Assembly: GCF_003254395.2 (NCBI RefSeq)
Contig: NC_037640.1
Coordinates: 1,026,501 to 1,090,500, forward strand
Length of the DNA stretch: 64,000 nucleotides
Direction of reading: 5' to 3'
From: Apis mellifera
Lineage: Eukaryota > Arthropoda > Insecta > Hymenoptera > Apidae
Positions 37,701 through 49,944 of the stretch are shown here, piece after piece (within the stretch, counting starts at the first letter, position 1; each line of letters begins with the position of its first letter). Below the pieces are notes generated by a model, which was not told the DNA's origin, made no database searches, and saw nothing but the letters and a program-made list of their open reading frames with translations. A program made the position numbers and the translations under genes.

Positions 37701-40700
37701 TAAGCACGATATTTCAAATTGTCTAATAAAATTTTTTCATGGCCGAAAGTGAGAACTCGAGAGACCGGTCGAACAACAAACTCAACCTGTGCACGCGGTA
37801 AGCGGCGGACCGAGACTCTCTCGAGTCAAGCCCACCTGTTCTGAAGCGAGAGCTAGTCGACTGGCCCGCGCTACCTGTCGGAGAAGGGATACGTGTTTCC
37901 TTGGCTATAGTTACTACCGATCTTCGAATCAAGCTCCGTTCTATGCTCAACGTCTTTTGCGCACCGCGCCACTTTTCCCTCTCTTCTTTTTTTCTTATTC
38001 GTCGCACCCTTCCGATTTTCAGTTGCCCCCTCGTCTTTTTCGTCTAACGCGTTTCGATATGGTTCGATGAATATGATAGACTCGATTTGCGAAAATTCGA
38101 GACGTTAAAAACAGGAACCAAGATAATTGGATCGGAACCTCCTCGTTCGTTGCACGAGCGTTAAATTGTGCGGGCGAATTATTTTTTTGGTGTGTACGAG
38201 CTAACGAGAAACAACGAGTTGTAATAACGTTCTTCGGCCTGCATCCGTGTGTTCTCCGTTAGTCGGTTGCCGTTCGAGCAGGATGCAGAAGAAAGGTTGC
38301 CCGGAGAAGGAATCTTCTGCTTGCTATCTCGCTTAACTGTAAACGGCCCCCACCTTTTTATAATTTCGTTCTCTCGGCTAGTTCGCGTCCCGCCAGATCG
38401 AAAGGCGGACGCGACTCTCTTAACGCGCGGCAAATTACTCATAATTAGCTCGTTTCGCTCGTCAACCTTCTCCGCACATTTCTTCTCCTATTTTTCGAAT
38501 GTATTAAAAGATAATGTCTGTTTAAAAATAATGATATTCTGTTTTGACCGAATTGTTTTTATTTAGATGAATTAGAATTAGAATTCATATTTGGTAACTT
38601 TTAACCTTTTAACTTTATATTTAATGAGTTAGGTTTTCATCATGCATTTATAAGTCACTATGAATGAGTTTTACTTATCGATTGAATGAAGAAAATAGAT
38701 TTGTATCAATTCACAATGAATAAAGTAATAGCTATTAGGATGCTGAAAATGTAATTAAAAAATGTTATAAATATAAAATTAGAAAAGAAATAATGCAAAT
38801 AATATTAAGTGATATTTAATTATTGCCTATTAATATTTTAAAAAATATTACAAAAATATTTCAGAATTATTATTAAATAACTTATTAATTTTCATTCATT
38901 TTTTTATTTCTTTTCATTAATTTATTTATGTGTATATTTGGCGAGTTTTATCAATTGAAATAAATTAAAATTTGTATTACTAACTGATAATAAGTACAAA
39001 TAATATTTAATAGGAAAATATAACTAAAGAATTTTATAAATATAAAAGGAAAATTATATAATAATGTAAACAATACAATGATTGTTTTTGTTTAAATATT
39101 TAAAAAATATTATATATTTTAGAATTATTAATAAATTTCTTATTATTATTTTTATTTATTTATTTATTCGTTGTAATTTATATTTCAATAAAAAATAAGT
39201 CAATAAAAAAATTTGGAAACAATTTAAATAAATGATTTAATTTCATTATATCGAACTATATAAAGATATTATTGAGTTATATATAATGTTTATTTTTAGT
39301 TTGAATTACTATGAAATTTCCTCAGATTTTGCATCTATTTCTTATTGAAATTCTTATTTTTCGAATTTTCTTGATATAAAAACTTTTTTTAAAAATTTTC
39401 AATCCACAAATGCTAAATGCATAGTTTTGATAACATTTACAAAAATACACGAGCATAAATGAAATTATTTAGAGAAATTATTAAATAGATCGAAAATCTA
39501 TAAAGCAATTAAAGAATTTTTTGACGAGTTGAAATTGTAATGATAATTCATAAAATAAATATTATATATTTTTATTTTCAAATATGTTTTTCATTCATTT
39601 CATATATTTTATTCTTTTAATAATAAAAATACTTAATATTTTTTTAATAATAAAAATACATTTTTAATTATTTTTAAAAGAAATTTAAATATTTTCGAAT
39701 TGGTAGTATATTTTAATGACTTTTAAATAATATTATGCTATTCATTTTATAGAAATAAATGATATGAAATTACTGATTTTTAAACACAATATATTTGCAT
39801 ATACATAAAAAAATACAAAAAATCCATGTGAAAAATTTCTTTAAATTAAATTATCCATATCCATATATTCAGTTAATCTGTTAAAAATCTATCACTCGAA
39901 TGCTGACATTTTCTGTCTTGATAACAGTTCAATCGTGAAGTCTAGTTTTCTCGAGCGAAAGGCTACTTTTGCTCTGTCAACCGTATCGAAATTTGATTGC
40001 TCGATCTTTAATTTTCGACTTTAACTTTCGAATAATTTGGTATAAATCGGGGTTGAAAGTAGTAGAGAATGAAAGTAACATATTACATAATACAAAATGT
40101 ATCAATGATAGTTACAAAGATGGAAAATTATGATTAAAATACATATTTTATAAAAATACATATATCTTAGCAAATAAATATTAAAATGGAGCGAAAAATA
40201 GAGATAAAATTTGTTTTTATTATTTATTACACATTTATTAATAATGTAATAATAATGAAAAAATAATATATTTTTTTATTTAAATTTACTATTGATTAGA
40301 CAAGATTTAAATTAAACTTAATAATTAATATTTAATGAAGTCACAAAAATTCATATAATATAATTATATAAAAATGATGTCTCAAATAATATGGTATATC
40401 AATTGTATGATTTTTAAAATTTCCTTTTTAACAGTACTATAAAAAATTACTTTTGGTATTTAACTAAAATTATTACATTCCAGAACATAAAAACATAAAA
40501 ACATATAAAAACATTCTAATATTCTAATATTCGATATTAATATTTGCTAGAGAATATGTTAACAATATACAATAGCGTTATTTTTTTATTATCCTTAATA
40601 AAATTTGTTTAATGATTTTCAATGTCATAACATAATCATATTTGTATGATTCTAAGTCTCGTATAATAGTTTTAAATAATATGAATTCGTATTATTTGAA

Positions 40701-41652
40701 GATTAAATTTACATAAGATTTAATAGTTTAAATTCTAAGATTGTTGGATTATGTTTTATCGGGTGCTGAATTTGATGATATAAATCTGCTGAATCAAATT
40801 GATTGTAATTCGGAATTGATGAGACATTTATAAATTTAATGGAAATACTCGTGATCTTAAAATCTTTTAAATTGACTATGAGATTATTCCTCATTTCTAG
40901 TGATGCAAAGCTGTGTGCAAAAATCCGCGTGTATAAATCGTGCGTGAAAATCGTGCATAGAATTCGCATTTACTGTAATGATGCACCAGAAACCACGAAT
41001 TCCTTTCCGCTATGATAATATTTAAGTTGTTAAAATTTAATTAATTTTATTAATTCAATTAATTCAATCAATTTTTTTGAAATGCTTCAAACGATTTTTA
41101 TAATAACCTAATTATTGTTTTCAGAAAATATATTTCTTTATGTACGAATAATTTTAGATAATGAAATGTGGAGTAAATTTGGATTGGAAAAAAATTATTA
41201 TTTTGTAGGAATTTTCAATTTGCTTATATATAATCGTATCATTTTATAATATGATTTTGAAATATTAATAAATTTATAATTTATAAATTTAAGGAAAAAA
41301 TATTATAATCGATAATATAATAAAAATAAGTATTAAAAAGACAATAAATATAATATATACTTAAAAATACAAGTCTTCTTTGCTATTAGAATAAATAATT
41401 TGAAATACAATATGAAATTTTTTTTTAATGTACAGAAAATTATTCTTCCATATTATAAAATAGTTTTTCAGGAAAAAAAGTTTTTCCTTTGAATTAATAT
41501 CTATATTTCATTATAAGTATTTTCTTATACAAGTAAACTACTTAAGAATATTATTATGCATTTCTGTTTGCTTCTGTATAATTTCGATTAATTATATAAT
41601 TAATTATATATTAATTATGTAATAAATCATAAACATTAAATTTTATATTAAT

Positions 41653-41925
41653 ATTTTGTATAAACTGTTAGAGAATCGACTTCAGAAGACAAAACGAGTA
41701 TAAAAGTTGATATATAAAAATATTGCATATTCATTAAGTTACAAGTAATTTAATTTTAATTTAGAAGAAGCGAAATAGAGATAAAATAAGATGACAGTAG
41801 ATATAATGATGTAGACAAAGCGTAACAGTTTTTCATTCTATTTCTTATTTTCTTCGTTTAACGCAAACTTTAATTGTTAATAACTTAATAAATAAGCCTG
41901 AACCGACATTTTTATATTTCAAGTT
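41653..41925. repeat. Interspersed repeat, copy 1
   Basis: This shares an ordered set of words with 45418-45700: AAA(G/A)TTGATATATAAAAAT, a GTTACA...TAATTTAA word, A(A/C)AAAG(C/A)... preceding an ATTTTCATT-type word, and TTAATTG(T/C)T(A)ATAAC(T/G)(T)AATAAATAA(G/A)(C/T)C. The two copies are about 3.8 kb apart. Copy 1 lies upstream of the dioxygenase and copy 2 inside its fourth intron. Mostly noncoding AT-rich sequence, family unknown. Confidence 0.55.
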
Positions 41926-42833
41926 TTATTTGTCAGAAATCAAGTCTTCGAAGCTATTCTATATGAATTATTAATACTGAATTATTAACATTAAATGTTC
42001 GGTTATGAAACGATTTAATTTATTAATTTTTAATTGGCCATTTTGCTGATTCTATATAAAAGATTTTGATTCCATTTTTAAAAATCTATAAACTGTAAAT
42101 CTGAAAAGTTTTAATATATTGAGTAAGAAAAAGTAATGATTTTCCAATCTTTAAATTAATTTCTAATATTTAAATTTATAAATTTATAATATTTTATTTA
42201 TATTATAATATTTATTTTTAAATAAATTTCTAATATCTTTAAATTAATCCAATATTTCTATACAACATTGTATAGAAAAAATTTCGATCTTCTTTTTTTA
42301 TTGATTCTTATACCATTTTGATAAATTAACCATTTGTAATCATTTTCAAATATATTATTGATGTTTCAACAAGTAAAACTTAATTCGTTTAAAATTTTGA
42401 AAAGATCATTCATTTATATCAATTTAACATGACATACATGTAATAATATTTTTTATTTATTTATTTCAATATTCTTCGGTATTTTCCTTTTTATATTTGT
42501 CCTTGTCTAATCTGAAAACGTGAGAGATAAAGAGACATGTATTTATTTGTCTTTATCATGAATTTTTAACGAGTTTCAAAACGAGTTTTTTATCGATTTT
42601 TATCGAGTATGTTGCTCAATTAATCGAGAGTGAGAAGTCAAGAGAAGTCTTAGAGAATGTAGGGGCTCGTCTTAATGAATTTTTCATTTTTACAACACAT
42701 ACGAAATTTCCTTCTTTAGAATATGATACAAATATCGATCATATTAACGAGACGCACCTTTCTATATTCTATACCGTGATTGGTCAGCATCGCGGTAAAA
42801 TATCTAAAAACACGTTCTTCGTATAATTATGAT

Positions 42834-42876
42834 CACGTGTGATAAAGATGATCGGTCTTATTCATATATAAAAAGG
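42834..42876 (+). promoter_or_regulatory. Homogentisate dioxygenase promoter: E-box and TATA box
   Basis: A CACGTG E-box (42834-42839) lies about 25 bp upstream of a strong TATA box, TATATAAAAAGG (42865-42876). A start site is expected near 42895, which would leave a 5' leader of about 28 nt before the ATG at 42923. Arrangement and distance are right for a focused insect promoter. The E-box may bind bHLH factors, which is inference. Confidence 0.65.
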
Positions 42877-42922
42877 AGAAGAAATCGAAAAGGAAGAATA
42901 TTCAACGATTAAACATTGCACG

Positions 42923-42940
42923 ATGAAGGACGATTTTAAG
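42923..42940 (+). CDS. hgo: Homogentisate dioxygenase, 18-bp first coding exon
   Basis: Encodes only MKDDFK before a GTACAG donor, then joins in phase 0 to TAT TTG TCA GGA (YLSG) after the acceptor at 43390-43391. It is the first ATG after the TATA box, and the joined N terminus has the family's usual length. Confidence 0.85.
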
Positions 42941-45900
42941 GTACAGTCGAATACTCTAATTCCAAAAATTTTTATAAAATAACAATTGTTATTCGTTTCT
43001 TTTATTTCTATATGAAAATTGAATTATAAATTATAAATTATAAAATTTTAATTCGAATTATATATTAAATGTTTCACTAGAATTATGTACAAATGTTTAT
43101 TCATTTCTGCAATTTAAATTCAGAATAAACTGATTTTTACAAATTGAAATATTTTTTCTTTTTTTCAAAATGTGAAAATTATCTCAATGTAAGACTAAGA
43201 AACTTTTTTTTCCTAATTCTAATCTTTATAAAAATTTTTTTTATGTTGAATTTATTAATTCTTTTTTAATGATTTAAATAGGATGAAATCTTTATAATTC
43301 TTTACTCGAATTATCAAAATTTAATTATATAAAAATAATTACTATTTTAATTTTATTCACAAAAATAAAATTATTCAATTTTGTATTTCAGTATTTGTCA
43401 GGATTTGGTAATGAATTTTCGAGTGAAGACGAACGTTGTCCTGGTGCCTTACCCATTGGTCAAAATAATCCTCAAAAATGTCCTTATGGTCTTTACGCAG
43501 AACAATTATCCGGCACGTCATTTACTAGTAAGTAATTTTTTTTAATTGAATTTATTTATATTATATTATTAATATAATTTTTATCTCAATTACAGAAAAA
43601 AATTTGCATTGTTTGCATACTTGAATATCTTAGATTTCATTTACATAAAATAATATTTTAAATAGGATAAAAATTTTGATTATATATAATAAAATATTTT
43701 ATTTTAATAATAATCTGACAATAATAAATTTTATTTTAATAATAATCTGTCATAATAAAATACTTCAATTTTGCTCAAATTATTAGAATATCACAAATAA
43801 TATATTTTTTATTCTTTGATTTATTATTATTATTGATAATGAAAGAAATTAAGATGGAAGTATATTATAAATAATGATAAATATTTTTACACGTAGAAAA
43901 CTGCCCAACTAATTGTAAACCACGATTTTCGATAGAATGTATATATATATATATATAATATATATAAAGAAATTAAACTATATTCATAAAATTATATTCA
44001 ATATGTATTGAATATGAATTATTTTTAGCAATAATATTTAAAAATGAAGCAAATAAATTAAAATAAATAAAATATTTCAAAACAAATATTTTCAATATTC
44101 TTTAAATAAAATATTATTTTTAAATAGTATTTTAAAAACTTATTTTATTAAATAAAATTATTTTCAAAATCATACATACTTTTAAATAAATAGAATTATT
44201 TATTATTATTTACTATTTATTATTTAAAATAATATTTTACTCTACTCTGATTGTATATGTAGCTCCTCGTTCTCGGAACAAACGTTCATGGCTGTATCGA
44301 ATTAAACCGTCGGTGATTCATAAACCCTTCGTACCGATCAGTAATTCTCGTCTCGATTATAAATGGGATGCTATAGATCCGACACCAAATCAGGTAAGTT
44401 GATTACTATGTACTTTCAATAAATATTTTTATCGATACTCAAATATTCTTTTTGTGTTTCAGCTACGATGGAAACCGTTCGATGTGCCGACCAGACAGGC
44501 TGCAGAAGTGGATTTTGTCAATGGTTTGCATACGATATGTGGAGCTGGTGATTTTCGTGTTCGCCAAGGCATCGCAATACATATATATCTTTGCAATGCT
44601 TCTATGAAAAATAAGGCTTTATATAATGCCGATGGAGATTTTCTCATTGGTTCGTATATATATAAGTTTATTGTTAGCACATGAATGAATAATTGAAATC
44701 AAGTTTATTAGGTTGTTCCGTAAGTTTTCCGTATTGTTTTTTTTTTATTGCAGACTTGTATATTTTCCTAGAATTATCATGTCATTTTCATAATATTTTC
44801 ATAATCTTATTAATATATTGGCTATGAAAAATGCTGTTTGTTCGTGAAAGATCATTACGAATTATTTTGTATTTAAAATTGTATTTAAATACAATTTTTT
44901 AATTTTTTATAAATTATTTTTTTTATTTAAAATTTCTATATAAATATTTGCTTGTTTTATTTCTCGCTTTTTTATCAATTTTTTGCAGTATATAAACAAT
45001 AAACATATTGAGAAAGTATGTAATAATGCATTAATATCAAAATATATGAAAAATCAAAAATTTGAAATTTTTATTATAAATTCTTGATACGGACAGATGC
45101 ATAAAATTAATTAAAAATATTGAAATATTGAAATGTTTAAATATTGAACATTAGCAAAAAAATTTATAAAATAAATGATTCAAATAATTTTGCTTTAAAT
45201 CAAATTCATCAAATGCATGATAGTAATCATCAATGAAAAATAAACCAATTATGTATTTTTTAAATGTTCATTAAATATATCTCATATTACTGTCAATTTA
45301 TTTGTCTTGTATCATTAAAAATATAAAATCGCATTTCCGTTCATCTGACACTTTCTAATAGAGAAGCTTTCTAATAAAGAATTAAATATTTTTTAGAATT
45401 ATAATATATATATAGAATATTAATATATTTGTGATGCAGAGTTTTAAAGACTAAAGCAAACATAAAAATTGATATATAAAAATGTTAAAAATTATTTGTT
45501 ACATTATAAATAATTTAAATTCGTATATAATAAAATAAAACTGGAACAAAATATGGTGTAACAAAGACAGAGCTCATTTTCATTTCCATCTTGCTTCATT
45601 TATTATAAATTTTAATTGCTTAATAACGTAATAAATAAATCTCAATCAATGTTTCTTTCATGCTTTCTTTCATGCTTCTTCAGAATCGATTCTCCAAAAA
45701 TGTTTCATGCATATAATAATATACATAATAATATTTTTTAGAATTAATATGAACTTATTAATCTATTAATAGTTAATGTTAATTTGTAAACTTATATTCT
45801 TTTAATATTGCAATTAAAAATTTCTAAATTTTTAAATATTTAAAATTTTATAAAATTTGAAAAAATGAAAATATTTAAAATACTATAATAAACTATATAT

Positions 45901-46119
45901 TTTTTAAATTAAAAAAATTTGTCTTAAACTTATATAATTTAATTTACTTTAATATATTTTTAGTAGATATAATAATAGAGATATAAGTATGAGAGATTGA
46001 ATTATGAATCGTTGTATGAATTATTCTATTTATATTTTTATTTATATTCTATTTATATTTTTTAACATATATTATCATTATTTCTTGGGACTTTATATAT
46101 ATATATATAAAGTCCCAAG

Positions 46120-46169
<50 letters not shown>

Positions 46170-48862
46170 CAATGTTTTTACACATTTATTTTTTTTTGAA
46201 AATATTTGTTTATTATCAAGAATATTGTAAATGAAAGTGTAAAAGAAATATGTTCAATGAATTTATCGATTTGTTTCTGTTTTACTTTTCTTTTAAATTT
46301 TATTTATCGAAAATTTTTTTTTAACTTATAAGCATTTAAAAACATTTCTCATCTTCAAGACCAAATTTTGAAATACAAAATACTTGTTCTAATTAAACAT
46401 TTATCATCGATTGATTCGATTTCAAAAATGAAAATTTTTATGATATTCAATATTGAAAAATGTAAAAAACAAAACTGTATTATTTATAGTGCCCCAGCTT
46501 GGCGCATTAGTGATAACAACAGAATTTGGCAAGATCCGTTGTGAACCAAATGAGATTTGTGTGATCCAGCAAGGTATGCGATTTAATGTTACTGTTTTTG
46601 GACCATCCCGAGGATACATTCTAGAAGTATTTGACGATCATTTTCAGTTGCCAGATTTGGGACCAATAGGTAATAAATTCTCATAAATATGAATTGATGA
46701 AAAACTATATTTTTGATTTTTAATTTTGATAAAATATATAATTTTAAATGGATCATATTGTTTCATTTTATGCAAATTTATTTATTATAAGAGTTGTATT
46801 GTATGTTAATTCTAATATTTAATATTACTTATGTTAATGTAATATTTCCTGAAATTAGAAATCAAAAATATAAATTAAAGAATTATATAATTATATAATT
46901 TATTTATATTGTATGAATTTAAAAAAAATTTTTGAAAAAACATTTGCTACTTTTAAAGCGTCAAAAATAGTTTTATTAAATTTCATTAAATTTTATTAAA
47001 TAAACAATTAAAGAAAATAATTAAAGAATAATATCATTATTCGTATTATTTGATATTTTAACAAACGTATATATAAAAAACACTTATTAGTAATTAACTA
47101 AAATTATATAACTATATAACTAAACTATTATATAATTAATATAATAGTTTTACAATATTCTTATAAATTTTACAAATTTCAAATAATTTAAAAACTTTAT
47201 TATATATTATATAATAAATACTTATATTATAATATATATTATATTATATATAATAAATACTTATATATTATAATATATAATGTATTATATATTAGTAAAT
47301 TGATTTATTTCTACACTTATTGATACTATTTTTCTATAAATTTTTAATGAAATAAATTTTCTAATGATTATGATATAACAGATTATAATTTTGAAACAGG
47401 AGCAAATGGCTTAGCGAATCCACGAGATTTTCAAACACCAATCGCATGGTACGAAGATCGTGAAATCGATTATGAGATCGTGTCTAAATATCATGGTAAA
47501 TTATTTGTCGCCCAACAAGACCATAGTCCATTCGATGTAGTAGCTTGGCATGGAAATTACGTTCCATTCAAATATGATCTTAACAAATTTATGGTTGTCA
47601 ATTCGGTTTCCTTTGATCACTGTGTAAGTACATATTATCATCTAATTATATATTATCATAATAAAACTTATATGAAATTAAAATAAAAATTAAAATATTT
47701 CTATAGCAAAGCAAATAATATTTAAAAATATTCACTATTTGTTTTAATTTTTTATATTTATTTAAATTTAATATAAAATATTTATTTTATTTTTCAATTA
47801 ATTAAAATATATGCAGTAAACATTCAAAATGATTATATTCTATTTTATATTCTATTTTTTTATTTTTTATTTCTATTGTTTAAAAAATAGATTAAGTTTT
47901 TTATATCTTATGTTATATATATATAATAATATGCCTTTAATATTGTAATAATAAAGTTAAAAAATATTTGATAAAATTACGAAATAATATTATTTGAAAT
48001 ACTATTTTTTTATATTTCAATAAAATATTTATTTCAAAATAATATTAAAATATTAAATTTAAAATTCGTATAATATATATTATTGTATTTAAAATATTAT
48101 TTTATATAACTATTATTATTTCAGAGAGAAATTTATTTGTAAAATTCTGTATCAGAATTATTTTTATTTGATGTATTTATAAAAATTTATTTTCTTCAAC
48201 TTTGCACATCACATATTTTTCTGATGGAATAAAGCGATAAATAGGATATAATATTCTCATTTCTTTTATAGGATCCTTCAATATTTACTGTTCTAACATG
48301 TCCCTCGGGAAAAATTGGTACAGCAGCTGCCGATTTTGTTATATTTCCTCCTCGATGGTCCGTGCAAGAACATACTTTTCGACCTCCATATTATCATCGT
48401 AAGCTTATAAACAAATATCTAATAAATTTGTTTGTGAACAATTGATCGAAAAAAAATGAAAAAATAACAAATGCGATGAAAAAATAATGGCAATATTAAG
48501 AAATTTCGAGAATGCTCGTGATCATGGCCATCTATGTCTATGATACAAAATGGCATTAATCTCATCGATATTGTCATAATTTACAAATGAACTTGATTTG
48601 CTTTTTATTTTGTTTCTTTGTTTTATCTTTCCGTTCAAAAATAGATAATGATGCGTTGCAATCGCCTTTCCGATTTCTTATTTTTCTGTATTGATTCGAT
48701 GTCAATCACATAGTTCGATATTTCGTTATGCTAGATCGCTTTTAAAAATCACATAACCGAGATATCGGTGAAAACTCAGAATTTTCTCCGTCGATATTAA
48801 TCGTCTTCCTCTTTTTTTTTCTTTTTTTTCCACGAAACCTACAATTTTTCCTTTCTCCAATT

Positions 48863-48918
<56 letters not shown>

Positions 48919-49387
48919 CTTTCCCTCTCTCTATGTATCTATTTATCTATCTATCTATCTATTTTTGTTTTTCTCTCTCATTCATTTAATTTTTATTATA
49001 ATAATTGATAGAATTTATCAATTTTATATTTTATATATATATATATTTCTTATTTGCTTTATAGGAAATTGTATGAGTGAATTTATGGGCCTGATAAAAG
49101 GACAATATGAAGCTAAAGAGGAGAGTTTCCATCCAGGCGGAGCATCGTTGCACTCGATTATGACACCACATGGACCGGACACGCATTGTTTCGAAAATGC
49201 TTCCAATAACGAACTTAAACCTGAACGCATCGCCGATGGAACTCAAGCTTTTATGTTCGAAACAGCATATAGTTTAACAGTAACTGAATGGGCTGCCAAT
49301 CTTTCCAATAAGCTAGATAACGATTATTACAAATGTTGGCAATCCCTTAAAAAGCATTTTGTTTTGAATTCCATAAATACATTATAA
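42923..49387 (+). CDS. hgo: Homogentisate 1,2-dioxygenase
   Basis: A cytosolic non-heme iron enzyme of phenylalanine/tyrosine breakdown that opens the ring of homogentisate to 4-maleylacetoacetate. Exons: 42923-42940, 43392-43527, 44263-44393, 44463-44649, 46490-46669, 47400-47623, 48272-48398, 49065-49387. All are GT-AG and in phase, giving 1326 nt and 441 aa, close to the usual 440-445. Recognised from segments such as YLSGFGNEF, PYGLYAEQLSGTSFT, LRWKPFDVP, GPIGANGLANPRDF, VVAWHGNY and NCMSEFMGLI. Iron ligands are present as His334 (PYYHRN), Glu340 (SEFMG) and His370 (TPHGP), with the probable catalytic His291 in FDHC. These sit one residue before the human positions 335, 341, 371 and 292. 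The protein should be active: no break is visible. The start is fixed by the TATA box 46 bp upstream and a phase-0 first intron. Confidence 0.96.
44708..44733 (+). mobile_element. Mariner-type terminal inverted repeat, solo
   Basis: The sequence TTAGGTTGTTCCGTAAGTTT, preceded by TA at 44706-44707 as for a mariner insertion site, closely resembles the outer end of Tc1/mariner elements. It lies in intron 4 of the dioxygenase. I found no matching opposite end and no transposase frame downstream, so this is a truncated or strongly decayed copy. Confidence 0.55.
45418..45700. repeat. Interspersed repeat, copy 2
   Basis: The second copy of the family seen at 41653-41925, inside dioxygenase intron 4 and about 700 bp downstream of the mariner-type end. 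Whether the mariner end and this segment belong to one decayed element cannot be decided by eye. Confidence 0.5.
46079..46163. repeat. Perfect 46-bp palindrome next to (AT)n
   Basis: Positions 46079-46124 form a perfect palindrome without spacer: TATTTCTTGGGACTTTATAT and its reverse complement meet at an (AT)n centre (axis between 46101 and 46102). An (AT)n run continues to about 46163. It is in dioxygenase intron 4, about 330 bp before exon 5. The non-AT arms (TTTCTTGGGACTTTA) make chance unlikely. Confidence 0.9.
48862..48965. repeat. (TC)n and (TCTA)n microsatellite
   Basis: About 76 nt of nearly pure TC dinucleotides with a few TTT and CC interruptions, followed by about six ATCT/TCTA tetranucleotides (48937-48962). 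It ends about 100 bp before the acceptor of dioxygenase exon 8, so it lengthens the pyrimidine-rich part of that intron. Probably length-polymorphic. Confidence 0.9.
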
Positions 49388-49576
49388 TATATAAATATAT
49401 TTCTTTTATATCTTATAGATTTTAAATTTTATACATTTTCTTTTTTTTAATCTCGCATTTTTACATTTCATATTTTATTATTTTCTAAAAAAGGTAAAAT
49501 AATATATTTATAATTAATTTTAATTCTCTTTGTTTCTTTTTTTTTATATTTAATAATATAAAGCTGGTATATAATT

Positions 49577-49582
49577 AATAAA
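49577..49582 (+). terminator. Candidate poly(A) signal of the dioxygenase
   Basis: An AATAAA hexamer about 190 bp after the stop codon at 49387 and about 360 bp before the next gene's ATG. AATAAA is common by chance in such AT-rich DNA, so this is only plausible. Confidence 0.35.
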
Positions 49583-49944
49583 CAAATTTATATATACTAT
49601 GTCATATTCATTATTTAATTTCTCTTTGTATCTTTTTGTTTTTCCTATCAATTTAATTTTTATAATAATTTTATCATATAAATTGACATTTATTATGTGT
49701 TGAAATATGCCTATTTGCACTTTTCTTCGATAGAGTGCGCTTAAAGATACGTAGCGATACGTGTTTATGCTTTTTTTGTGCAAGAGTTCGGATGAAGAAA
49801 TTTAATTTATTACAAATAAATGTGATGTTCTATCGTCGAAAGATTCAAAGATCAATTAATCGTTGATGTTGGGTATAACGTAAATATGTTAATTTTGATA
49901 AAATTTTTTAATAGTTGTGGTTAACTCGTAATTCTAACCTTACA

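Larger units (their letters stand above)
32904..42830. other. 10-kb gap with GC-richer regulatory-looking blocks
   Basis: No confident exon. GC- and CpG-richer blocks lie at about 34780-35300, 36370-36840 and 37320-38460, with a smaller one at 39880-40060, between AT-rich stretches. Minus-strand frames are open at 36377-36820 (147 codons) and elsewhere without recognisable domains. Because the forked-like gene reads away from this region, these blocks are good candidates for its upstream promoters, noncoding first exons or enhancers. Confidence 0.45.

Noticed and set aside
49024..49246. Minus-strand frames over the last dioxygenase exon
   Set aside because: They are shadows of a well-supported conserved exon on the plus strand.
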